From assembly GCF_000346465.2 (NCBI RefSeq), contig NC_034013.1, positions 6,227,308-6,291,307 on the forward strand: DNA of 64,000 bases, in the 5' to 3' direction. This document shows positions 21,332-32,821 of the stretch, piece by piece. The notes below the pieces were generated by a model, which saw only the letters and a list, made by a program, of their open reading frames with translations, ran no database searches and had not been told where the DNA came from. This DNA is from Prunus persica. Its lineage: Eukaryota > Streptophyta > Magnoliopsida > Rosales > Rosaceae. Position 1 is the first letter of the stretch, and every line of letters starts with the position of its first letter. A program made the position numbers and the translations under genes.

Positions 21332-21508
21332 TTTGGAAAATACTATGAGGTGTCCCCACACTTGAAAGGTAGGATTAATCTCCGCTCGAAGTTTGGCTTG
21401 TTTCTAGCTAAAAGTGCTTCCAACGGGTTTCGAACCCTTGCTATTGAGACACCATGTAGCTCACCAGCTAGAGGTGGCAGTTTGCCAACTGCACCACACC
21501 TTGTGATT
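21332..21508 (-). mobile_element. Full-length tRNA-derived SINE
   Basis: On the minus strand the element opens GGTGTGGTGCAGTTGGC (A-box-like) and holds GGTTCGAAACC, a perfect B box. It is flanked by 17-base direct repeats agaagatgcattatatt at 21315-21331 and 21509-21525. Length is 177 bases. These features together define an inserted SINE, not a functional tRNA gene. Confidence 0.88.
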
Positions 21509-21610
21509 AGAAGATGCATTATATTGCCATACTATAAATCTGGACTGTTTATCATGTTGATCGTTTTGCGAATGCAGAGTCTAGATTCACAGTTTGATAA
21601 TATATATATA

Positions 21611-21793
21611 CAGTCTTGATCTCTTGGACCACAGGAGTCCAAGAGATTGTGGTCATCCACCGTTGGATATTAATCCAATGGTTCAAAAAAGTTTTTTAAA
21701 AGGAATACAAGAGTGAGTGAACCGTTGAATTTACATCCAATGGTGAGTGACCACAAATCTCTTGGACCCCTGTAGTCCAAGAGATCAGGACTG
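21611..21793. mobile_element. Mariner-like MITE with palindromic ends
   Basis: The 183-base element starts CAGTCTTGATCTCTTGG, and its right end in reverse complement reads CAGTCCTGATCTCTTGG. The matching ends extend about 37 bases with about three differences. Each end is itself a hairpin (atctcttggac...gtccaagagat). TA repeats flank both sides, consistent with a TA target duplication. CAGT ends and TA targets suit the Tc1/mariner group. No coding capacity. Confidence 0.8.
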
Positions 21794-22130
21794 TATATAT
21801 ATATATATTGTTTGATAACATAAGTCTGGAATGTTACTAGGTACACGTGTTTCCACACTTAAGTTCCAATGACCTCTTAAGAAATACATATGACCCTCAC
21901 AATCGCTTTCAAATGAGATAAAAATAATAAAATTAAGCAAGTAAAGTAAAATGGTGTCACGCTTGATACTGTTGTTGTGAGACTTATGCTGTTTGTATAG
22001 GTTCGGCCAAAAAAATATGTTGTTTGTATAGGAAAATACACTTTCACTTAGTCCCACATTGAAAAAGAGTTGTTTTCTTTTATGGTTTACAACTTCTCTG
22101 ACATAAGGCTCTCTTGATACTATCCCTAAT

Positions 22131-22386
22131 CAGATTTCTAACCTCACCAACTTAGAGAGATTTACTCTCTCTCACAGTCTGGTCAAATCCAGGGTTGAGT
22201 TTACATTTCCTCTCCTCTTTCAGTGTGGCATACAATGACCTTCAGGGCCTTGTACCATCTGGAGGCCAGTTTGATAATTTTACCATCGCCAGCTTTGAAG
22301 GGAATCCAAGATTATGTGGGCCTCCAATTATGCATCTCTCTTGCTCTCAGCCAGAATTAGCAGCTCCTCAAAAATCTTTCAGATAA
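22131..22386 (+). pseudogene. LRR receptor-kinase (PSKR/PSY1R-like) fragment
   Basis: The frames give QISNLTNLERFTLSH, then LHFLSSFSVAYNDLQG, VPSGGQFDNFTIASFEGNP and LCGPP. This matches the end of the leucine-rich-repeat ectodomain of phytosulfokine/PSY1-type receptors just before the membrane segment. A frameshift separates the first two pieces and a stop follows at 22386. No transmembrane or kinase part is present, so it is an orphan fragment. Confidence 0.82.
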
Positions 22387-22797
22387 AGTTGTTTTAGAAA
22401 TAAATAATTTAGTGAATTTGACCCCAATCCATGAACTCCAATTCATTTTGATGGAAGACCTATGTTTAAAACTCCATGAGCTCCAATTCATTTTGATAGA
22501 AGTTCTATGTTTAAAACTTTCACACACGATTCGCAAGGGACTTATAACTCAAACGATTTTAGGGTCTTAACCTCTGGCTATGGAGAAGCTTTTGGTATTA
22601 ACTCCAAACTCTTGTATCTCTACTTGTACAAAGTCTTATAAATATATGCAATACAGCTTGAGGAATTCAACAATATTTCTGCTTATTTCTACATGGCAGG
22701 ATTTATGGTATTCCACTTCTCGAGTATATCCTTTTCGTGCACATCCACAAGTTCAATTATATGCGGCATTGCACTGAAATTCCCACATAAACAGAGG

Positions 22798-25065
22798 TCA
22801 TGATTCCATTTCTCTATGTAAACTGGGACAATGTTTCAACAGGGAGAGCTTTAGTTCCAATGTCCTCTTAAAAAACATGACCCTAACTATTGCTTTCACT
22901 TGAGATAAAAATAACAGAACCACGTAAAACGGTGTCACACTTGATACTGGTGCTGTGAGACTCAACGAAAGCATATAGCATAACAATAGAGGTAAACCCA
23001 GTTTTATCAAGAAATAAAGGCCTTGTGGGAGGTGAAACCATATCTCAGAAATAGATGTCAAAAAGGCCATGGTGTTAAAAGCCAAGAAAGAAACGCATGC
23101 TGCAGCGGAGTGAAATGCAAAGTTTGATACTGCATTTTCTTCAGCGCTACTGGTCGTGGCTGCGGAGTTCCTTTTAAAATTATGAGGAGTTTCAGAGTAA
23201 CCTTTCTCGATACCAGCAGGGGGATTGAGCACAGCTTGGAATGTGGCTGTTGCAATCAGCACAGCTATCACTAGTAGAGCGTTGCGCTTTTCATTTGGCA
23301 TGCAACATTTTGCGAGGTAACTTCGTAGTATCCATTTTTCGGTCAGTGACATCTCTTTCCTCAAAGAGTCTGCAAGAGAAGATACTCTACGAAGTGAGGA
23401 AGCTCCCAAAGCTCCATTTCGGCATAATAAATTTATCATCTCTGTGTTGTTATCTGGTCCTTGCAATGAGATGTCCAGAGCTGTTAAACCCTCCAAATTC
23501 TTGGCATTTAGGTCAACCCTTTTTATTAACAACCTCATCACCTGCATAATATTAGCATGCAAAAATCTATAATTAACTTCTTGCAAAATAGTATTTGTTT
23601 TCAAAAATGAAAACATATTCTTCAGGAAAAGGGATATTCATTGAAATATCACCTGAACTTATACCTTAGTTTCAATTTGTCACCTGAAAAAGAAAAAAAA
23701 AATTAAGTGAAATATCACCTGAATTTTTCAAAATCCTTGATTTGTCACATGACTTTAATATCATCCAATTTTCCAACTATTTTCAAGGGTATTTTAGTCT
23801 TTTTATTTTCAAGAGTATTTTAAAAATGGAAAAATCATATCTTTTCACATTTAACCCCCAACCATTTTTGCATTTAAGCTTTATTTTTTTAATAATAATT
23901 TTTTCCATTTTTAAAATATCCTTGAAAATAAAAAGACTAAAATACCCTTAAAAATAAATGGAAAATTGGATGATGTTAAACTCATGTGACAAATCATGGA
24001 TTTTGAAAAATTTAGGTGACATTTCACTTAAAAAAAAATTTCATGTGACAAATTGAAACTAAGGTATAAGTTCAGGTGACATTTCAACAAATATCCCTCA
24101 GGAAAATCATACCGAAAAAGGTCAAAGATACCGGTTAGAGTATCACTTAAATGTCTTCTGCAATTTGGTTCTTTCATCTATGTAGAAGAGCTAAATGCTT
24201 ACTATTTTGAGTTTGTAATCAGCTCTACCATATTTTTGAAGCTTATTAGTAGAAACTAACTTCTAAGGCTACTGTCCTACTATCTTTGTGTTTTGTGTTG
24301 GTAATAAAAAAATTAGAAGACAAGCAAAGAAATAAATGAAAGAGCAAAGGGAAAAAAATTGAAAAATCAATTACATATATGTTTGCTTACAGGTTGAGTA
24401 AATTTGGGACATCTACTAACCTGAAGCAAAATATTACTCTATCACAGTTAGGGAGTGAGGGGACGAAAGCTTGCCTGGAATTGATTTCTTGCTGTTGCAA
24501 TGTGCAATACAGTGTTGCCTTCAACATCAGTCCACTGCAAGACCTCATCCATATCAACATGCTGAATCCATCCCAGCAAGACTTCGAGTGCTCCGGCCTT
24601 GTCATTCTTTGCAGCAATATGCAGTGCAGTTTCTTTCTGATTTGTCAGATCAATGATAGATTCTGGGCAAGCTGCTAGAAATTCAGCCAGAAGATCCAAG
24701 TTTCCGATTTCAGCTACACAGTGCAAGAGAGTCCTACCCTCCCTTCCTTTGACTCGGACAATGTCTCTATAGGCGGACAAGACAGAAAGCACTGTCTGTG
24801 TTTTCCCATGTTTCAAAGCCAAGTGCAATGCAGAGAACCCTTCTTTGTTTTGCTTCCTTGTAAATTGTGGCTTTAATCTCATCATCTCCAGGGCAAAGTG
24901 GGTATGCCCTGCAGATGCAGCTACGTGCAAAGGAGTATGAACAAATGGAACCTGATCAATGCGCTCTAAAATACACGAATCCTCCTGTATCAACGAATAG
25001 AAGCCATCAATATCTCCCTCTTGAGCAGCCTTCATCAGCCTCTGATCCTTTCTGAGAAGTGACAA
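22798..25065 (-). CDS. Ankyrin-repeat PGG-domain membrane protein (BDA1/ACD6-like)
   Basis: Two exons, 25065-24475 and 23541-22798, give 444 residues. Ankyrin repeats cover about residues 10-230 (TPLHVAASAGHTHFA, FSALHLALKHGKTQTV, RTLLHCVAEIGNLDLL, ETALHIAAKNDKAGAL, NTVLHIATARNQ). A PGG domain follows (NALLVIAVLIATATFQAVLN) with four predicted membrane helices at the C-terminus. Relatives act in plant immunity and cell-death control. The intron uses a GC donor (cag|gcaagc) and a normal AG acceptor, and hosts a large foldback MITE. The start at 25065 gives a short MSLLRKDQ lead; a downstream Met (LMKAAQ) is possible. It is a tandem paralogue of the gene to the right. Confidence 0.88.
23636..24098. 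mobile_element. Foldback (palindromic) MITE in the ankyrin gene intron
   Basis: The left arm (gaaatatcacctgaacttatacc..., caattttcca, agtctttttattttcaag) is repeated in reverse complement on the right (...aaaataaaaagact, tggaaaattgg, ggtataagttcaggtgacat). The arms are over 200 bases with a short centre near 23880. The whole unit lies in intron 1 and has no coding capacity. Confidence 0.85.
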
Positions 25066-25271
25066 AAGTAGGCAGCTGAGAGAGTCTTATATACTGTTCT
25101 CAATTGAGAGCAACTATTTAACCAACAAAGAATGAAAATCTTGAAGTACGTACGGTATGCCAAAGCTAGAAATTAGAAATCACCTAAATTTACTCTCAGA
25201 TTTTCAAAGTCCATACTGACTATTGAGGCAGTGATGCATGTTAATGAAGCTATGTATCTATGTTAGAAGTA

Positions 25272-26387
25272 CTAAGAGCACCAATTTTTCATCAAATTGA
25301 CTTCTTCAACCTTAAGCAGTGTGTGCTTAGATAAAAATACAAAAAATATAAACCTTAAGTAGTGTGTGAAGCCAACATTAGGAAGTGAAGCCCCTTCCTG
25401 AGCTCCAACACAACATAGCATAGTCCTTATTCTTATGTTATCCGACGAGCTTTGGTGCTGTATGATGTCCAGGGCCGTCAAACCAGCCGAATTCTTGGCG
25501 TTTACGTCTACCTTAGAGTTTAATAAAAGCTCAACTTCCTGCATAATGGAATGAACCAATTTATTAAAAAATCATTGAGTAAGCTGCAAGCTTCAACCAA
25601 ACTAAAAATTCTGAAGATTTTATAAATTATGAACAAATTATTGCCATGGTTTGACAGAATGTATAGTTCCTGTAATTTTCACTCTATCAGTTCTGAAGCC
25701 CAAATTCAAACATGCAAAAGATATATCTGAAATTAACATCAACCATTGGCACATCACCTTATTTCAATGAAAAATAAAAACAAGAGAACTCACCTCAGGT
25801 TGATTTCTAATTGTTGCAATGTGCAGCAAAGTGTTGCCTTTATCATCCTTCCAGTTCAATATCCTTTTCTCCAGTTGATGAACCCCTTCATAGCAAGCAT
25901 GTGTTAGCCATCTCACCAGCAATTCAAATGCTTCAACCTTGCCGTTCTTCAATGCAATATGCAGAGCAGTCTCATTTCGAATTGTCACATCCTCAAAGGA
26001 TTTGGGGCATGTGGATAGAAACACAAGCAAGAGTTCAATATTTCCTTCTTTGGCTACATAGTGCAATGGAGTCATACCCTCCCTCCCTGACACACGAACG
26101 AGCCCTGTATCAACGTCTAGGAGACGAAGCACCATCTGGGTGTTCCCATTTTGCAGAGCCAAGTGGATGGGGCTGAACCCATCTTGGTTTGACTTCCTAG
26201 CAAATGATGGCTTCAATCTCATTATCTCCATGGCAAACAATATATGCCCTTCAGATGCAGCTACATGTAGAGGAGTATCAACAAATGACACCCCATTAAG
26301 GTCCAAAAGTTTAGCATCCTCCTTAATTAAAGTGTACATGACGTCTATATCACCTGCTTGAGCAGCCCTCTTCAACCTCGGATCCAT
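25272..26387 (-). CDS. Truncated ankyrin-repeat protein (BDA1-like) without PGG domain
   Basis: Two exons, 26387-25794 and 25538-25272 (GT-AG), give 286 residues. It starts MDPRLKRAAQAGDIDVMY, the usual start of this family. Ankyrin units are clear (TPLHVAASEGHILFA, FSPIHLALQNGNTQMV, MTPLHYVAKEGNIELL, ETALHIALKNGKVEAF, NTLLHIATIRNQPE, VNAKNSAGLTALDI). The second exon ends in an unrelated hydrophobic tail (HYLRFIFFVFLSKHTLL) and a stop, with no PGG motif and no set of membrane helices. Either the 3' half is lost or a further exon was missed. Could be a soluble decoy-like product or a decaying copy. Confidence 0.75.
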
Positions 26388-28006
26388 TCTAAAAGAATGA
26401 TATTGTGACAGTCAAGCTGCTCAAGATATTGCTGTCTAATTTCTTATGCTGAAAGTAACCGTATAGCATCTAAGATTCTAGAGGGTCGCGTAAATTAATT
26501 TGTTGAGGATATACCTTAGCCATACAACTGGACTAAGATATTACACAATAATTAACAAATAAATTAACACCAAACAAAAAATGCACAAGAACACAAAATT
26601 TTCAGGCAAAAGGGGGAGAGAGGGAGGGTGGCAGCTAAACACAGAGAAGTTCATATAATACACAAAAGACAACTGACTCTCATATTTGTGTAATTAAACA
26701 CTGTATCTATATATTAGCTACCATGAAGCCAATCTGCTATGTGTAAACTCAGAAGCAACTTCATAGTATATTGCTGGGAAAGCAGGAAGAGTCATCAAGT
26801 CCATTGTCGTCAAGGTAGAAGTCAACTGTAACTACAAGAACCACAAAACAAGAAACTTAAGATAAAAAGATTTGTTTGGTGGGATGGAAGAAAACAGGAA
26901 AGGAAAACTCCCTAGTTCTCTGTGGTCCACCCCATGACTGTAGGGTCTTGTAGTTCCCCTTCCCCACGTCGATTTGAATTCTTAATTTGGCGTAGAATTC
27001 TTTGTTTAAGTTTTTTTTTTCTCCGTTTCCCATTACCAAGTTCTTCAAGTCCCAATTATGTCAATATCTACAGCGACATGAGCTGCAGTTTCTTTCTCAG
27101 TTCTCAGATTTTCAAAGAACTTTCCAGGCAACCACACGAAAATCACTAGCCAGTAAAGGCGGCCTATTAATTCGCAACCACCCATATTTAAATTCGTTTA
27201 GACGCACTGTTACTTGGAGTTGGAACTGAGAAGATATTTGGTAATTTTCTTTGGAATGCTGAAGTAGGATCTGAATATTTTCTATGCTGCTACTACGCAA
27301 TTACCTGGATTGCATTAAGACTTTAGCATGGTTGATAGCATGAGAAAGACAAGCATGAAACAAATCAAGGGGGGAAAAGACAGCCATATAAGTTGGAATT
27401 GAAATCATGCTGACGTGTCGCGTAGCATTGAGCTTATACTACTACTATACACTGCTAACAACTACTGTAGTAAATGAAATCAGGCTAATGGCTAATCCAC
27501 CTAAAGTCATACTGCTTCAAAACTAACAAGAGTACTGAGAAATATATAATATCATACTTCTTGGTTCTTTTTCTTTTATACAAGCGATACTAGAGGAACT
27601 CGAACACAAAACCTCATAACTAAAGATTATATCAAAAGTAGAAGTGAAAATTTAATAAGCTTAATTTCAGTAAACGATATGTATTCAATCATCCACATAT
27701 ACACTAGTTTTCACTTTCAGAGCAGAGCAGAAACAGAGAATGTTGCTAGCTACCTAGCTAAGACCTAGGAAACAATAAAATTAAGGGTATTCAAAAAATA
27801 TGATTATTTCAATATCAAATGCTGCTTAATTATGAGAGATAAAGCTCAGGAATATATATATATATATCTACCTAAGACACACAGGGAGACAGACAATATC
27901 CCATCTCAGTAGTGCACAGAAACTTGGTTACTTATTAATTAAAATTCTACCTGCAAACTATAATAAGCAAGAGATGATGGATGATCAGATCATGGGAGAG
28001 AGTGAG
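26388..28006. other. Intergenic, no gene seen
   Basis: This is the promoter side of the truncated ankyrin gene, then AT-rich sequence with short (TA)n runs near 27853-27867. No frame resembles a protein family that I know. Confidence 0.4.
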
Positions 28007-28964
28007 TCAGTCGACCACAGCAAGAGTTTGATACTCTTTGTTAGCGATGGCTGCCTCCATGAGATGATGCGGGCGAAAATCCCCGCCATTGTCCAAGAAG
28101 GACTTGACCAAATTGTTGGACCAGCCATGCAACAGAGTCAACCCTGGACAAGGCAAATCAATCAAAGGCAAATCAATCGATGGCGAATTCCAGTTGGAAA
28201 TATCCCAAAACAGAATCATCATCCTCATACCCTATGTCCTTAAACATTCTCTGTGGCCTCATACTTAGTCTCCCAAGCGCAGCTATCATATAATCTTGAG
28301 GGTATGCAGTAGGTGAACACAAACAGCTTCTTGATCATCTGCTCTGGCTTCAAATCTTCCTTGAGAGCCACTTGGAGAATCAAATCAAATATCTTTTCCA
28401 AATCCATTACAATGCCGAAGTCCATTCTCTTCAAAAAGGACAAGTTGGACTTAAGATCATCGCCAAGTAAGGAATACAGGTGAGGAGTCTGAGGCAAAAG
28501 AAGCTGATGCTGCTGCTGCTTGAAGGTTCACTGGTCACCTAAGCTTCTGAAACCCTAAACCCTTCGCGCGTTAAACCTGCCTTGACGATTGTAGTACTTT
28601 TTCAAGGGCGCCAAGTACTTTTTCAGCAGCAGGAAGCAGCCTCCTCAGGAGGAGGAAGTAGAAGGCCGTACAGAATGTTGACAAGTAAATACAAGCCGCC
28701 AAAGGAGCGGGCAGTAGAGGCGGCGTTGCATGCAAGAGTCTTGGGGTGGTTGTGGTGGAGCCAAGAGGCGGCAGTTTCGAAGGCTTCCAAATAGTACCGT
28801 TTTCCAGCATAGAGGTTGCAGATCATGAGCTTGAGGGTGGTTAGGGGATTATGGGACCAGGGCACCGGGAGCTGTTGCTTCAGGTAGTTAAGGGAACAGG
28901 AATTATTGGAAGCCCGCTTGGCGTCGTCCTCGTCCTCGTCCTCATCGACCATAGTATTTTCCAA
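28007..28964 (-). pseudogene. DUF2828 (L728-like) pseudogene
   Basis: Three minus-strand pieces in order match the plant DUF2828 family. The 5' piece (28964-28623) has VPWSHNPLTTLKLMICNLYA and WLHHNHPKTLACN. The middle (28497-28240) has EGDDLKS-like GDDLKSNLSFLKRMDFGIV and KIFDLILQVALKEDLKPEQM. The 3' piece (28228-28007) has FLDNGGDFRPHHLMEAAI. They are in different frames, and several hundred residues expected between the first two pieces are missing. The function of the family is not established. Confidence 0.85.
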
Positions 28965-29654
28965 CTACTACATACCAATCATGTGAGATAGAATAAACAT
29001 TCAGTATTATGTTATATCATTTGGGTAATGATCCATCAACCTACTAGTTCCTTTTGTCAGGTCAGGTACCTCTGAGATACTAGATTTAATATTTTAAAGG
29101 GGAAAGGTATGATGATCGGAGCGAAAACAAAGAGTTTAAATTTTACAGTTCTATTCCACGAATATGATAATGAAGTTGAGTGCAATTGTTGCAAGTTTGT
29201 GTTAAGGGCAATGTTATGCGTACATGCAATTTACGTATTGATTACGAATGTGACAAATGAATGTTCAAATTAGGAAGCAATCCAATACTGAGCAAGTTGT
29301 TAAAGAAAATTTTCAAATCCAAAAGTGACGGAAAAAAATAAATCTATCGCTTTCACTTCAAAGGAAAGGAAGCAATGTAAAAGAAATCTCGAGCATCTGT
29401 GTTTAGAGATTGTAAGGAAATTCAAATCGACGATGTGCTGATTTCTTTTTTCAGTCCAAACGAATGCCCTTAATGAACATATATTGGGCTGGAGCCTCCC
29501 TCTTTTGTGGGCTCAAGATTGTTTTAACCCGAATTAAAACCAAAAGCCCAATCTATTTTGTTTCAATATCTTCTTCCATTATTCTCTTTTCCAGTTTTCA
29601 CATACTTACAGTTGGCCACAGCCTTCTCCAGTTAAAGAGCGCTCCAAACCATCA
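28965..29654. other. Upstream region of CLPR4
   Basis: 690 bases between the DUF2828 relic and the CLPR4 start. The last 130 bases are a plausible leader. No clear TATA box or other gene seen. Confidence 0.4.
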
Positions 29655-32600
29655 ATGGAGGTCGCCACCACGGCTTCAAGCTTCGCGCTTCACACGCGCA
29701 TGTTAGCATCGCCAACCACTCGCCGAGCCCTAAGCTCTAGCCGCACCCAAACGACGTCGTCCCCTACCCTTCCCAGAGCTTCCCTCTCCACCAATTTCCT
29801 CTCTCCCTTCGCCGGCACCAGCATCTCCTCCGAATTTTCCGGCCACAAGCTCCGCCCCTCGAGCCTCAACCCAGCGTCGTTCCGTGGCTCCAAGCCCAAA
29901 CGCGGTGTCGTCACCATGGTACTCCCCCAATTACCTTCCCACTTTAACTCTCAATTTTGCTTTTGTTTTTTCTTTTCATTTTAAATATAATAAATTTAGG
30001 CTCAATTTTAATTACCCTCCAATAAATTTGAGATTTTGGGTAATGGGTAGTGTTGTTATTGATTATTGTATAATGAAGTTTGAAATTTGTGTGTTTAGGT
30101 TATTCCATTTCAAAGAGGAAGTGCATGGGAGCAACCGCCTCCAGACCTGGCATCATATCTGTACAAAAATCGAATTGTGTACTTGGGCATGTCACTTGTT
30201 CCTTCAGTGACGGAGTTGATACTGGCGGAGTTTCTCTACCTTCAGTATGAAGATGAAACGAAGCCCATTTACTTGTACGTAAATTCCACTGGAACGACCA
30301 AGGTTAACATTCAGGACCCTTCATTTATTTTTCGCTAGTTCTAGTGTTACTCTCTGCTTGTTTAACAGATTGGCATGATTGAAGGACGACAAAACTTAAT
30401 AGTCAGCACCCTTTAATTATTAAGTCATGATAGTACGATATAACTAGAACATGACCGGACCAATGTTTGGTCATAGATGAAAGGTCGATGCTGGGGAGGC
30501 AATAATGGGTTCGCCTTTGTTGTCAATTTTGTATGCGTATCTATGGTTTTACATTTTGATGGTATCGGTCAATGCATCACGTGGTAGTAGCTAAGAGTGC
30601 ATGCTTATTGCGTGATTGTGCATATATGGTGAGATATGAGAAAAGAAATTGTGTTTGGTAATTGTGCTGATAGCTCATTCCAGCAGTTGCTTCGATGTTG
30701 GTGTTAGAGCCAGAGGTAGTTATAGTAGTGCTAATGGGTTGGTTCCAATCTTTTAAAATAGCGGTTCTGATACAATCATAGGTGATTCCAACTTGTGGTG
30801 GTTGCAAAGGAGAAGGTTTGTGATTGATTCTCATGGTGGGATAGTGGTGGTTGTAAGGATTTCATAGTAATATCTACATTTGTTGCAGCAGTATTATCAT
30901 AAGGTAACCTTCTTTAGAAAGAACTTAGTTAAAGAATGTATGATATGTAAATTGTAACTACACTTTTAGTTTTCTCTTGTGTGGTAGTTTTTGGGCTTCT
31001 TCCACAGTCGTAATTCAAATTCTTTTGCGACAAGTGTTACATTTTTAATCAATTTGCTGGCAGGTGTGTTAGGACTTGGGAGAAACAGAAATTCTTGTCT
31101 TCTTTAGCTGTTAGCCCTTTTTTCTGCTCATCCTTTTCACTTTGACCAACAAACAGTGTAGATGCTTTATAACTATATAAGTAAAGTATAGTAATTCTCA
31201 TATTACGTCCCTTCTGCATCTACTGTTAATAGAACAATGAAGATTGTTAAAAAATTGTGCCTTGTTTGTTTTTCTTCTTTTATTTCCATACAATAGTTGT
31301 TCATTTTATATGACTCTTCTCTTGTATTCTTCAGGGTGGTGAGAAGTTGGGTTACGAAACAGAGGCTTTTGCAATATATGATGTCATGAGGTCATCCATC
31401 TCTATTCTTCTGTTAGGTCATGCATTCATGTTGATCAATACTAGTTTCCATCACTTTAGAGATTATCTGAATTTTTCCCCGAAAGATTAAAACTAATTTC
31501 TAACCGCTGCAGGTATGTCAAACCACCTATATTTACTCTTTGTGTTGGTAACGCTTGGGGAGAAGCTGCCTTACTTTTGGCTGCTGGTTCGAAGGGAAAC
31601 CGTTCTGCTTTACCCTCATCAACAATCATGATGAAGCAGGTTCTATATTTATCACAAATTTTTTTAGCTCTAAAATTGTGTACTATCTGGCATGTTTCTT
31701 ACTTTTTATTGCAAGGCGGGAATTAGTACTTTTTATCTTGTTAAGTGGAACTTATACATGGTTTAAATTTTACATTAACCTTTTGTCTTCTTTCTTTATC
31801 TATTTGTAGCCAATTGCAAGGTTTCAAGGTCAAGCAACAGATATTGAACTTGCAAGAAGGGAAGTGAGGAATGTTAAAGATGAGTTGGTAAGATTGATGG
31901 TCACCAGCATGTCTCCCTTTCTTCACTGTGTTCTCATTGACTGGTTTGAATGCTGGTTAGATTGCTTATGAGTTTTAAAATTTTCGAAGAATCGCAGACT
32001 TCTTCGTTGCTTGAGCTCATTTCTGTTCTATTCTTCCATTTTTCTCTTTTCTGTAGCATGTTTATTAATTTTGCAGAATTTACTCTCTTGAATGTTTGTT
32101 GAGTTTGGGAGTATTTATATTTTACCATGAAACAATTTGCTCTCTGTATAAGATTACAGAATTTAGCTCAGGTGTAATAATTAATGGGAAAGTAAACAAA
32201 AAGAAGGAAAAAGGAAAGACTGGTTTCATTATTTCTTCAGCTTCTACTTCAGTCCTCATTGATGAATAGACAAATAGATGAAACAAATCCGTTGATTAAA
32301 ACAAGCAATAACAAAAAGAATCTTCTTTACGGAGAGCATCCCCCTCGTTCCTTTTCAAATAAATATATTATTAAATGTTCTTTGAACATACGGTGGTATG
32401 TTAAACATCTGTGTGTTGAGTCCATAAGTGAATAATTCTATGAACTTTTCATTTGAATGTGCATTTTGACATTCATGCAAACAATAAAATGCATTTGAAC
32501 ATGAGGTGACTTATCAACTCAATGTTTATTGTTTAATTTGTGTTCTAGGTTAAGCTCTTTTCAAAGCATCTTGGAAAGTCAACTGAGCAAATTGAAGCAG

Positions 32601-32821
32601 ACATTAGACGTCCGAAATATTTTAGTCCTAGTGAAGCAGTTGAATATGGCATCATAGACAAGGTACTTCCAATAGAAAGAGTTATTACATTTTTAGTCTA
32701 ATTCATACCAAACCAATATTTACCCATTTTCAATTGTTTTTTCCAGGTACTGTACAATGAAAGGACTACCGAAGACAGAGGAGTTGTCTCAGACCTGAAA
32801 AAAGCACAACTTATTCCGTAG
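29655..32821 (+). CDS. CLPR4: Chloroplast Clp protease non-catalytic subunit ClpR4
   Basis: Seven exons: 29655-29918, 30099-30302, 31335-31390, 31513-31639, 31810-31887, 32549-32662 and 32747-32821; 305 residues, the family's usual length. ClpR4 is an inactive ClpP paralogue that builds the R-ring of the plastid Clp core, needed for chloroplast protein turnover. Residues 1-80 are a Ser/Thr/Arg-rich transit peptide. The ClpP fold follows (VIPFQRGSAWEQPPPDLASY, YLGMSLVPSVTELILAEFLY, PIYLYVNSTGTTK). The catalytic-serine region reads FTLCVGNAWGEAALLLAAG, without the active-site Ser of ClpP, as expected for ClpR. The tail RGVVSDLKKAQLIP matches ClpR4 in particular. All introns GT-AG. Confidence 0.95.

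Noticed and set aside
21420..21508. tRNA gene on the minus strand
   Set aside because: A and B boxes are present, but the cloverleaf does not close and 17-base target repeats flank a 177-base unit, so it is a SINE.
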